This document shows positions 49,520 through 57,858 of a stretch of 64,000 nucleotides of DNA, in pieces. Below the pieces are notes generated by a model. That model searched no databases and had not been told where the DNA came from. It saw nothing but the letters and a program-made list of their open reading frames with translations. The DNA is taken from assembly GCF_030815485.1 (NCBI RefSeq), contig NZ_JAUSWV010000002.1, positions 5,642,001 to 5,706,000 of the forward strand, read 5' to 3'. The first letter of the stretch is position 1. The number at the start of each line of letters is the position of its first letter. This stretch comes from Streptomyces rishiriensis. Its GTDB lineage: Bacteria; Actinomycetota; Actinomycetes; Streptomycetales; Streptomycetaceae. A program made the translations under genes and the position numbers.

Positions 49520-51654
49520 CGGGCGGGCACGCCCCGGGCGCATCGAACGCGTTCGATGCGGCCCGTCGTGCACTGCGTGAACTCGTCGTGGCGGCGACCG
49601 TGCGCATTCATCGCCCGGTCGTCGGGTATGCCCTGGAAGAACCCGACACGTTCCTCGGGAGCGGCTTCTTCGTCGCCCCCAACTGGGTTCTGACCTGCGC
49701 ACATGTGGCTTGCGGCGGGGAGGGGGGCGAGGTCGTGGTGGTGTACGGGACGACACCCGGGCGGGGCACGTCCACCGCCCCCGGCCGGGTGGTGGCGACG
49801 CTTCCCGACCGGACCGACCGGACCGACCGCACAGGCCAGGCCCTGCCCGCGGGCAACTGGCCCGCCCCCGACCTCGCCCTGGTCCAGCTGACCGAGCCGG
49901 TCGACGACCACGAGTGCGTGTATGTCTCCGAGCGCCCGGCGGCGTACTACGGCGAGGGCCGGGTGCTGTACGCCGGCTGGACCGAGAACGAGGGCCGCTT
50001 ACAGGTCCTGGACGGCACGCTCACCGTGCAGGGCACCATCGGCGGCTGGTCCTCCGACGTGCAGATGCGGCTGGGCGACAACGACCTGCCGTACGGCGTC
50101 TCGGGCGGCCCGGTGATCGACCCCGAGCGCGGCGAGGTGATCGGCGTGCTGAAGGCGCGCTCGGACCACCGGCCGGGCGGCACGTCCACCGGGATCGAGC
50201 AGCTGCGCACCCTGCGGGTCCCGGCCGAGGCGGTGCCCGCCGAGCACAGCGACCTGTACCAGGCGGTCTTCCACGCCCACGACCGCTACCACCGCGACCG
50301 GCAGCGCCACCCCGCCTCCCGGCGGCAGACCTGGACCGACGTGCAGGGCAGGCTCGGCGCGCGGCCGGGCCGCACCCTCAGCCCGGACGAGCGGATCCAG
50401 CTGCTGGGCCGGCTCGCCGAACTCCCGCCGCCGCAGAGCACCCGAGGTCTGCTGGACATCCTGGACTCCCTGCCCGAACTCCAGGCCCCCACCCCGCTGC
50501 CCGCGCCGCGCGGCTGGCGCGACGGCCTCGGAGCGCTGTACGAGAGCGCGAGCGACGACGGGGCGCTGGAACTGGTCCTCGACTACGCGATGCGGGCGAT
50601 GTCCGCCCCGCGCCCGTTCGTCGTGCCCAGCACCCCGGACGCCGAGAAGGCCCTGTGGGTCTGGGTGTGGCAGACCGCGCAGCGGCTGAGCGCCCGCTAC
50701 CGGTCCGGTCTCGCCGAGCAGCGGTTCGAGCGGCTGCGCCGGCGGGAGGAGGCGGAGCGCGACGTCCCCGCCACGGTCTTCGGCGCTCACCGCGTCGGCA
50801 GTGCGGCCCGGCCCTCCGCCCTGCTCGAACTGGTGCGGCGCGGCTGGGAGCCGGACCGCTGCGACTGGTCGGTCTCCACGGCCGCGCCCGGCGGCGAGGT
50901 GGTCCGGCTGCACGAGGCCGAGCGCACCTTGCTGGCCGACCTGCCCGCGCACCTCGCCGGCCCGCTCGGGGAGGCCTTCCGGCACTGCGACGAGCCGGGC
51001 AGGCCCGCGCTCCTTCAGGTGGCGCTGCCCCACGCGCTGCTCGGCCTGGAGGTCGACACCTGGCAACTGACGCCCGGGCAGGAGCCGTTGGGGACGCTGC
51101 GGCCGGTGGTCGTCCGCTGCGCCGACCGCGACCTGCTGCCCGACGAGGCGTTCGGCGCGTACGGCACCGACGACCTGGACGGTCCGGACGACCTGGACGC
51201 GGAGCGCCGGGCCCGCTGGCGCTGGCTGCACGGGCACCGGGCCAGGGCCGAAGTCCTGGACTGCGACGAGGGGTTGCGCAAGCCCGTACCGACCGTGGAG
51301 CAGCTGCGCGCCCTGTCGCACGGCACCGTCCCGGTGCTCTGCCGTTACGGCGACCTGCGGTACGAGGACGACGCGGAGGCGCTCGCGCGGATCGTGCTGG
51401 GCGGTTACGGCGTGGCCCTGTGGCGCCGGCGGCACGGCCGGGCCGACGCCGTCTGCGGGGAGTTCCACCGCGGCACGATCGACGGGATCGCCGAACCGCC
51501 CAGCGCGCAGCATCTGCCCGAGGCGGTGCACGATCTCCGGATGCGGCTGCGCGCGGGCCGTACGGAGTCCTTCTGGGCCGACGGCGTCGCCCTGCTGTAC
51601 GACGACCCCCATCAGCCGCTGCCCGGTGCCGGAGACCTGCTGGAGGCCCCTTGA
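49516..51654 (+). CDS. Trypsin-like serine protease with VMAP-type C-terminal domain
   Basis: This 712-residue protein has a chymotrypsin-fold protease at about 20-225 with a complete triad: His63 (VLTCAHV), Asp119 (PAPDLALVQL) and Ser196 (YGVSGGPV). A central helical segment (about 260-370, LLDILDSLPELQ) may be an effector-associated adaptor. The C-terminal 300 residues (to FWADGVALLYDDP) match the VMAP-C pattern of vWA-MoxR-associated proteins. There is no signal peptide, so it acts in the cytoplasm, presumably switched on by the MoxR ATPase and vWA protein encoded next. Its target is unknown. Confidence 0.85.
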   Translation: MTGGHAPGASNAFDAARRALRELVVAATVRIHRPVVGYALEEPDTFLGSGFFVAPNWVLTCAHVACGGEGGEVVVVYGTTPGRGTSTAPGRVVATLPDRTDRTDRTGQALPAGNWPAPDLALVQLTEPVDDHECVYVSERPAAYYGEGRVLYAGWTENEGRLQVLDGTLTVQGTIGGWSSDVQMRLGDNDLPYGVSGGPVIDPERGEVIGVLKARSDHRPGGTSTGIEQLRTLRVPAEAVPAEHSDLYQAVFHAHDRYHRDRQRHPASRRQTWTDVQGRLGARPGRTLSPDERIQLLGRLAELPPPQSTRGLLDILDSLPELQAPTPLPAPRGWRDGLGALYESASDDGALELVLDYAMRAMSAPRPFVVPSTPDAEKALWVWVWQTAQRLSARYRSGLAEQRFERLRRREEAERDVPATVFGAHRVGSAARPSALLELVRRGWEPDRCDWSVSTAAPGGEVVRLHEAERTLLADLPAHLAGPLGEAFRHCDEPGRPALLQVALPHALLGLEVDTWQLTPGQEPLGTLRPVVVRCADRDLLPDEAFGAYGTDDLDGPDDLDAERRARWRWLHGHRARAEVLDCDEGLRKPVPTVEQLRALSHGTVPVLCRYGDLRYEDDAEALARIVLGGYGVALWRRRHGRADAVCGEFHRGTIDGIAEPPSAQHLPEAVHDLRMRLRAGRTESFWADGVALLYDDPHQPLPGAGDLLEAP

Positions 51655-51764
51655 ACCCACCCGCCCGAGGGGCCGGTCGGCCCCTTACCAGGCACCTCCA
51701 GGATGGATAACGTGATGCACGTTCGGACGGCCGCGGCGGGTGGACGAGTGACGAGGACCGGATC

Positions 51765-52787
51765 ATGACCGAATCCAGTGAGTGGCTCATCTACCGTGGC
51801 GCCGGCGAACCGCACGACGGGATCGAGCGGCTGCCCGACCCGCCCCCCTGGCGGGACTTCACCAGCCGGGACGCGGCAGGCTCCGGCGACGGTTCGCAGG
51901 ACCGAAGGCTCGGCGCGCACCGGCACCTGGCGGAACTGCACCGGCCGGGCGCCGAGGAACTGGAGATGATCAACGCGGCGCTCTATCTGCGCCGTCCCCT
52001 GCTCGTCACGGGCAGCCCCGGCGCGGGCAAGAGCACGCTCGCCCACTCGGTGGCGTACGAACTCGGCCTGGGCGACGTGCTGCGCTGGTCGATCGTCAGC
52101 CGGTCCGCGCTCCAGGACGGGCTGTACCACTACGACGCGATCGCCCGGCTCCAGGACGTGCAGATAGCCGCCCAGGGCGGGTTCGGGTCGGCGGCGGGCT
52201 CGCCGGGCGCGGTCGAGGGCATCGGCAGCTACATCCGGCTGGGACCGCTCGGCACCGCGCTGCTGTCTTCCGAGACCCCGCGCGTGCTGCTCATCGACGA
52301 GCTGGACAAGAGCGACATCGACCTGCCCAACGACCTGCTGAACGTCCTGGAGGAGGGCGAGTTCGCGATCCCCGAACTGGAGCGCATCGCCGACCGGCTG
52401 CCGGACGGCGAGGCGGAGGTGCTGACCGCCGACGGGGTGAAGGTGCGGGTGCGGGACGGCCGCGTGCGCTGCCGCGCCTTCCCGTTCGTCGTGCTCACCA
52501 GCAACGGGGAGCGCGACTTCCCGGCCCCGCTGATGCGCCGCTGCATCCACCTGGAGCTGGGGCGCCCCGACCACAACCGGCTCGCCACCTTCGTCCGTGC
52601 GCACCTCGGCGACGAGGCGGCGCGCGCGGGGGACGACCTGATCACGCGGTTCCTGGAGCGGTCGCGCAGTGAACTCCTCGCGGCGGACCAGTTGCTGAAC
52701 GCGATCTACCTCACCGACGCGGCCGCGCCGCCCAGTCGTGACCGCCTGGCCGACCTGCTCATCCAGCGACTCGACCGCCCGAGGTGA
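51765..52787 (+). CDS. MoxR-type AAA+ ATPase
   Basis: This 340-residue ATPase has Walker A VTGSPGAGKST (GSPGAGKST at 83-91), Walker B VLLIDELDKSD and sensor 1 VVLTSNGERD, with the arginine-finger region ALLRRC-like (PLMRRCIHLELG). The fold fills about residues 60-320. MoxR ATPases act with vWA-domain partners to remodel proteins, and a vWA protein follows 7 bp downstream. Here the pair probably energises or gates the neighbouring protease. The ATG at 51765 has a GAGGA site upstream. Confidence 0.92.
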   Translation: MTESSEWLIYRGAGEPHDGIERLPDPPPWRDFTSRDAAGSGDGSQDRRLGAHRHLAELHRPGAEELEMINAALYLRRPLLVTGSPGAGKSTLAHSVAYELGLGDVLRWSIVSRSALQDGLYHYDAIARLQDVQIAAQGGFGSAAGSPGAVEGIGSYIRLGPLGTALLSSETPRVLLIDELDKSDIDLPNDLLNVLEEGEFAIPELERIADRLPDGEAEVLTADGVKVRVRDGRVRCRAFPFVVLTSNGERDFPAPLMRRCIHLELGRPDHNRLATFVRAHLGDEAARAGDDLITRFLERSRSELLAADQLLNAIYLTDAAAPPSRDRLADLLIQRLDRPR

Positions 52788-52794
52788 GGGCCTG

Positions 52795-55700
52795 ATGCCC
52801 GACGCAGCGGCCCGCCACGGGCCCGTGCCGCCCGACGGCCGCCGTCCCGACACCCCGGGCGAGGCTGCGGCGGGAGGCGCCCGTCCCGGCACCCCGGGCG
52901 GCTCCGACGAGCCCGGCGCCGCACCGACGCCCCAAGCGCGCGGCGGCGATCCGCTCGCCGAACTCGTCGCCCGGTTGCGCGACGTGGGACTCGACCCCGA
53001 TGTGCCGCAGCTGTGCGACGCGCTCTGGCTGGCGCGCTGGACCCGGCCGGTGCACGCCGCCGACCAGGAGGACCCGTCCGTCGGGACCGGTGGCCGGCCC
53101 ACGCCCCGGCCCGACGGCGGCAACGGCCGCGACGGGGAGGGACGGCCGCGGGGGGACCGCACCGAACGGCCGGAGCGGCCGCCGCGGGAGGTGGGGGCCG
53201 ACGGGCGGGTGAGCCTCTACCCGGTACCGCAGGACGGGGAGGAGCGCACCCGTGGTGCGGGGCGGGCCGCCGCGCTGCCGGTGGGCGTACCCGCTGCCCC
53301 CGTGCTGCCCGCCCCGCTCGAACTCCAGCGCGCGTTACGGCGGTTGCAGCGTTACCGGAGCCCCGCTCCACCGCTGCGCATGCGGCTCGACGAGACGGCG
53401 ACGGCGGAGCGCAGCGCGCAGGCGGGCGGCCTGATCCTGCCTGTCCACCGGCCCGTCACCCGGGGCGACGCCCGGCTCCAGCTGGTGCTGGACGCCTCGT
53501 CCTCGATGCGCGTGTGGGACCGGCTGTTCATCGAACTCCAGCAGGTCTTCGGTCAGTTGGGCGCCTTCTCCGACATCCAGGTCAGCCATCTGCACCAGGG
53601 GCCCGACGGCCGGCCGGCCGTCAGCCGCAGCCCCGACGCCTACGCGGTGCCGCTGCACTCCGCGGACCGGCTCAGCGACCCCACCGGCCGCCGGATCGTC
53701 CTGTTCGTCAGTGACTGCGCGGGCCCCCTGTGGCACAGCGGCCACGCGCACCGGCTGCTGCACCACCTCTCCCGGCAGGGCCCGGTGGCCGTGCTCCAGC
53801 CGTTGCCGCAGCGCCTGTGGAACCGCACCCGGCTGCCGGTGCTGTTCTGCGAGCTGAGCCGCGGCGAGACGCTCGGCGGAGCGGCCGCGCTGCGCGTACG
53901 CACCCCCGCGGGGGTTCCGGCGGAGGCACGCCGGGGTGCGCTGCCGGTGCCGGTGCTGCCGCCCGAGCCGGTCGCCCTCGGCGCCTGGGCGAGGCTGCTG
54001 TCCGGGGCCGGTGCCGGGCCCGTCCCGGGCGCCGTGGGCTGGGTGCGCGCGGACCAGTCGGCCGCCCCGGCGGCGCGCGCCGACCGGCGGCGCACGCCCT
54101 TCGAACGGGTCAGCAGGTTCAGCTCCAGCGCCTCCCCGGCCGCCGGACGGCTCGCCGTCTATCTGGCCGCCGCCCCCCTGTGCCTGCCCGTGATGCAGCT
54201 CGTCCAGCGCACGATGCTGCCCGACTCCGGGCCGGCCGAACTGGCCGAGGTGCTGGTCGGCGGCCTGGTCACGCGCGCGTCGGAGGAGTACACCGACGGC
54301 GGCGCCCAGTGGTACCGCATCGAACCCGATGTGCGGGACGCCCTGCTGTCCCGGCTGGGCCGCGACGAGGCCATGCTGGTGCTCAAGCACTGCTCGGAGT
54401 ACATCGAGCAGCGTTTCGGCAAGGGCGGCCCCAACTTCCCGGCTCTCGCCCTGGCCCAGCTCGGCGACGGCGGCACGGGACGCCCGTCCGCGTCCACCGC
54501 CCCGCGCACGGACCAGGGTGACCACGCCGACCACGCAGACCACGGCGACCACGCAGACCACGGGGACGACGGCGACCACGGTGGCAACGGCGAGGAGGCA
54601 CCCGTGCCCCAGCCCTTCGCGGAGGTCGCGGCCCGCGTGCTGCGGCGGTTCATGCCGCTGCCCGAGCAGTTCGAGAGCGCCGCGGGCCAGACCGGGCCGG
54701 GACAGCCCGTGGACCGGCCGACGCACCAGGCGGTCCGCAGGGCCCGAGCGCTGATCGAGCGCTTCGACAGCGAGGGCATGATCCAGGACGTCATCGACGC
54801 GGTGCAGCTGCTGCGCGGCGCCACCGAGCGCGAGCGGACGGGCGCGGACCCCGAACTGTGGGCCGAGTACGCGCACTGCACCCTGCGGCTGTGGGAGGTG
54901 CAGGGCGGCGACGACCTCCTCCAGGAGGCCGAGGCGGCCGCCGAACGGGCGACCGCGCACCCGCGCCGGCTGCACGAACGGGCCGTGCTGGCCCGGGTGT
55001 TGCACGCGGGCGCGACCGACCGCAGACGGCGCGGCGACCGCACCGGCGCGCTGGACCTGCTGCGCCGCGCCGACCGCGAGTACGCCGTCGCCTGCGCCGC
55101 GCCCGGGCTCGACGAGAAGCAGGCGCTGAAACTCACCTTGGAACGCGTGCGCGCCCTGGACGCGCAGTGGCGGCTCGGCGGGGACAGCGCGCTGCTCCAG
55201 GGCGCCGTCGGCATGCTGGAGGCCTTCGCCGACGTCTGGCCCGACCGGCGTCAGCGCCCGCCCGAACTCCCCCTGGAGCACGGCCGTATCCTGCTGCGGC
55301 TCTCGGGCGCCACCACCGATCCCGTCCAGGCCCGTCTCTACGCCGAGCAGGGCGCGCAGTCGCTGCGCACCGCCCTGGACACCGGAGCGGAGCCGTACAC
55401 CGCCGAGTCGGCACGCGCGCGGGTGCGCATCCTGCTCGACCTGGTCGACGCGCTGCTCCAGGCGGGCGGCCCGCTGGACGACGCCCAGGCCCGGGTCGAC
55501 GAGGCCCTCGCCCTGGTGCGCGAACAGGGACGGCGGGCGTCCCTGCTGGCGCGGGCCGGCCGGATCGCCGTGGCCCGATACGCCGAGTCGGGCGATCCGG
55601 CGGAGCTGGAGACGGCCGCTGACCGCTTCGCGCAGGCCGCCCAGCGGATGTCCCGCGACGCGCCCGTGCACGCCGACGTCCTCGCCGAGTGGGGCGAGGC

Positions 55701-56304
55701 GCTGCTGCGGCTGGCCGGGCTCCGCTCCGGGGTCCGGGCGCAGGACGCGCTGTCCCGGGCGATCCGGGTCCTGCGCGACTGCCGGATGGAGACCCCGGCG
55801 GGCAGCCGTCAGGTCGCCCACCGGCTGCTGCTGCTCGGCCGCGCCCTGATGCTGCGCTACCGGGCCCGCGGGGACCGGGTCGACCTGCGCGAGGCCGAGC
55901 ACCTCTTCGGGCTCGCGGCGGCGGACGCGGGCGATCCGCTGCTGGCCGCCCGCTGTCGACTGGAACTGGGCCAGGTCCAGTTCGAGGCCTACCGCAGCCT
56001 GCGCCGCCCGGCCCGGCTCGACCTCGCGGTCGACGCCTTCCGCGACGCGGCGGAGGCGGCCCGGGAGGCGGAGGGGGTGGCCGAAACCGGCCGTCGGCGC
56101 CATGAGGCCGTCGAGCTGTGCGCGCAGGCCCATCACTGGCGGGGTATGTCCTATGAGGCGGCCGCCCGGCCGCGCGCTGCCCGCGAGGCCTATCGCCTGG
56201 CCCGTGCGGAGTGGTCGAGGCTGCCGGACGATCACCTGGGGACGGGTGAGCCGACGGCGGAGCAGACGGCGCGGCGGTTGGCCGCGCTGGAACGGGCGAC
56301 GTGA
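52795..56304 (+). CDS. vWA-domain protein with C-terminal TPRs (SAV_2336-like)
   Basis: This 1169-residue protein has a disordered Pro/Arg/Gly-rich N terminus (1-160). A vWA domain with MIDAS motif DASSS (233-237) follows, then a conserved SAV_2336-type region to about 560. A His-Asp-rich repeat (DHADHADHGDHADHGDDGDH, about 573-600) comes next. The C-terminal half is alpha-helical TPR-like repeats (EAEAAAERATAHPRRLHERA and similar). vWA proteins pair with MoxR ATPases; the TPRs could bind the protease or an invading molecule. The chosen ATG is 7 bp after the ATPase stop. It is the likely scaffold of the system. Confidence 0.85.
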   Translation: MPDAAARHGPVPPDGRRPDTPGEAAAGGARPGTPGGSDEPGAAPTPQARGGDPLAELVARLRDVGLDPDVPQLCDALWLARWTRPVHAADQEDPSVGTGGRPTPRPDGGNGRDGEGRPRGDRTERPERPPREVGADGRVSLYPVPQDGEERTRGAGRAAALPVGVPAAPVLPAPLELQRALRRLQRYRSPAPPLRMRLDETATAERSAQAGGLILPVHRPVTRGDARLQLVLDASSSMRVWDRLFIELQQVFGQLGAFSDIQVSHLHQGPDGRPAVSRSPDAYAVPLHSADRLSDPTGRRIVLFVSDCAGPLWHSGHAHRLLHHLSRQGPVAVLQPLPQRLWNRTRLPVLFCELSRGETLGGAAALRVRTPAGVPAEARRGALPVPVLPPEPVALGAWARLLSGAGAGPVPGAVGWVRADQSAAPAARADRRRTPFERVSRFSSSASPAAGRLAVYLAAAPLCLPVMQLVQRTMLPDSGPAELAEVLVGGLVTRASEEYTDGGAQWYRIEPDVRDALLSRLGRDEAMLVLKHCSEYIEQRFGKGGPNFPALALAQLGDGGTGRPSASTAPRTDQGDHADHADHGDHADHGDDGDHGGNGEEAPVPQPFAEVAARVLRRFMPLPEQFESAAGQTGPGQPVDRPTHQAVRRARALIERFDSEGMIQDVIDAVQLLRGATERERTGADPELWAEYAHCTLRLWEVQGGDDLLQEAEAAAERATAHPRRLHERAVLARVLHAGATDRRRRGDRTGALDLLRRADREYAVACAAPGLDEKQALKLTLERVRALDAQWRLGGDSALLQGAVGMLEAFADVWPDRRQRPPELPLEHGRILLRLSGATTDPVQARLYAEQGAQSLRTALDTGAEPYTAESARARVRILLDLVDALLQAGGPLDDAQARVDEALALVREQGRRASLLARAGRIAVARYAESGDPAELETAADRFAQAAQRMSRDAPVHADVLAEWGEALLRLAGLRSGVRAQDALSRAIRVLRDCRMETPAGSRQVAHRLLLLGRALMLRYRARGDRVDLREAEHLFGLAAADAGDPLLAARCRLELGQVQFEAYRSLRRPARLDLAVDAFRDAAEAAREAEGVAETGRRRHEAVELCAQAHHWRGMSYEAAARPRAAREAYRLARAEWSRLPDDHLGTGEPTAEQTARRLAALERAT

Positions 56305-56329
56305 GCGGAGCGAGTCGGGAGGGGCAGGC

Positions 56330-56533
56330 ATGGACGCACTGGACGGGTCCGCGGGAGTGACGGTGGCGCCGGAGGTCCCCGGCGAGGGGGAGCCGCTGCC
56401 GGATCTGCTGTCGCTGGGTCTCGAGGAGCTGGGGACGATTGAGCATCCCGTGCTGCTGGAGCTGCTGGCAGAGCTGCGGGACCGGGCGGGAGAGTCGGGC
56501 GAGCCGCTGTGGGGATTCGCCTCTGCGCTCTGA
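56330..56533 (+). CDS. fxsA: FxSxx-COOH RiPP precursor peptide
   Basis: This 67-residue peptide has an acidic, Leu-rich leader (LPDLLSLGLEELGTIEHPVL) and ends exactly in W-G-F-A-S-A-L. The last five residues, F-A-S-A-L followed by the stop, fit the FxSxx-COOH motif. In this family the adjacent radical SAM enzyme crosslinks the C-terminal residues, forming a cyclophane-type ring. The ATG has GGGAGGGG 5 bp upstream. It sits 25 bp after the vWA gene and before fxsB. This is the core peptide of the modification part of the locus. Confidence 0.9.
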   Translation: MDALDGSAGVTVAPEVPGEGEPLPDLLSLGLEELGTIEHPVLLELLAELRDRAGESGEPLWGFASAL

Positions 56534-56709
56534 GGCGACCACCGTCAGCACTCCGGAGCGCCGGATTCGCGCCAATCGATCGTTTGAAGTCGATTCCGGA
56601 TTCTTCTGTGCACGACTCGGACAACTTCGGTCGGGCGGGGTTTGTGACCCGTGCCCGCCCGGGAAAGCGCCCCCATGCGGCTCAAGGGCCTAGGCATGGG
56701 GGTGCTGGA
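56534..56709 (+). other. Gap between fxsA and fxsB
   Basis: These 176 bp are less GC-rich at 56565-56630 than the flanking genes and may contain a promoter for fxsB. I see no hairpin terminator, no second FxSxx peptide and no coding frame, although one frame is open through it. Confidence 0.5.
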
Positions 56710-57858
56710 GTGTCTCGACAGGCCTTCCGCCAGTTCATCGTGAAGACGCACGGCCGCTGCAACCTCGCCTGCACCTACTGCTACCTCTACGAGGGCCCCG
56801 ACTCCACCTGGCGCGCCCGCCCCGCGGCCGCCTCCGACGAGGTCCTCGACCGCACCGCCACCCGCATCGCCGAACACGCCGGCGCCCATGCCCTCACGGA
56901 CGTCTCCCTCGTCCTGCACGGCGGCGAGCCCCTGCTGGCCGGTGCCGGGAGGCTGGCCCGCTTCACGGCCCTGGTACGCGACCGAGCCCCGGAGGGCTGC
57001 ACGGTCCACGCCACCGTCCAGACCAACGCCACCCTCCTCACCGCTCGGCGCCTCGCCGTACTGGCCGACGCGGACATCCGGATCGGCGTCAGCCTCGACG
57101 GCGGCCTCGCCGCGCACAACGCCCGCCGCGTCGACCACGCGGGACGTCCCTCCTGGCCCGCCGCCGCGCGCGGGGCGCTGCTGGTCGCCGAGCAGGCGCC
57201 GCAGGCCTACGCCGGGATCCTCACCGTCGTCGACGTCACTCTGGACCCGGTGGAGACGTACGAGTCCCTCCTCGCCCTGCGACCGCCCGGCCTGGACTTC
57301 CTGCTGCCGCACGGCAACTGGTCCGCCCCGCCGCCCCACTGGGCGGACGCCCGTCACGGGGAGTGGCTGTGCACCGTCTTCGACCGCTGGTGGCGGGCCG
57401 GCCGGCGGGAGACCCGGGTCCGCCTCTTCGAGGAGTGCATCGCCCTGCTGCTGGGGCTGCCCTCGGTCACCGAGGCCCTCGGGCTCGCTCCGTTCGACGC
57501 GGTCGTGGTCGAGACCGACGGCTCGATCGAACAGGTGGACGCCCTGAAGTCCGCCTACGACGGCGCCGCGTGGACCGGCCTGGACGTCTTCCGGCACGCC
57601 TTCGACGAGGCGCTGTCGCATCCCGCGGTCGCGGCCCGGCAGGCGGGTGCCGCGGCCCTCGCGGACCAGTGCCGGGCCTGCCCCCTGCTGACCGTCTGCG
57701 GAGGCGGTCACTACGCCCACCGCTACCGGGCGGGGCACGGCTTCCGCAACCCGTCCGTGTACTGCGCGGACCTCCAGCGCTTCATCCGCCACGTCGCCGG
57801 CCGGCTCGCCGCGGACACGGCCGCCGTCCCGGCCGCCCCGGAAGGAGGCACACCGTGA
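56710..57858 (+). CDS. fxsB: Radical SAM/SPASM peptide-modifying enzyme FxsB
   Basis: This 382-residue radical SAM enzyme has the CxxxCxxC motif in GRCNLACTYCYLY near the N terminus, binding the [4Fe-4S] cluster and S-adenosylmethionine. The SAM-binding barrel continues with LVLHGGEPLL and TVQTNATLL. A C-terminal SPASM-like region holds further cysteines (QCRACPLLTVCGGG, VYCADL) for auxiliary clusters. It should install the crosslink on the FxsA C terminus. The start is the GTG at 56710 (VSRQAFRQFIVKTHG) with a purine-rich site upstream. The stop overlaps the next gene (GTGA). The extra metallohydrolase-like domain sometimes fused to FxsB is absent. Confidence 0.92.
   Translation: MSRQAFRQFIVKTHGRCNLACTYCYLYEGPDSTWRARPAAASDEVLDRTATRIAEHAGAHALTDVSLVLHGGEPLLAGAGRLARFTALVRDRAPEGCTVHATVQTNATLLTARRLAVLADADIRIGVSLDGGLAAHNARRVDHAGRPSWPAAARGALLVAEQAPQAYAGILTVVDVTLDPVETYESLLALRPPGLDFLLPHGNWSAPPPHWADARHGEWLCTVFDRWWRAGRRETRVRLFEECIALLLGLPSVTEALGLAPFDAVVVETDGSIEQVDALKSAYDGAAWTGLDVFRHAFDEALSHPAVAARQAGAAALADQCRACPLLTVCGGGHYAHRYRAGHGFRNPSVYCADLQRFIRHVAGRLAADTAAVPAAPEGGTP

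Noticed and set aside
48536..49756. Minus-strand frame of 406 codons overlapping the small DUF6104 gene
   Set aside because: Only the 59-codon frame inside this area (another frame) has conserved sequence and a proper start.
53335..56331. 998-codon minus-strand frame under the vWA/TPR gene
   Set aside because: Composition is Gly/Arg/Pro/Gln low complexity, as expected from antisense of a high-GC gene.
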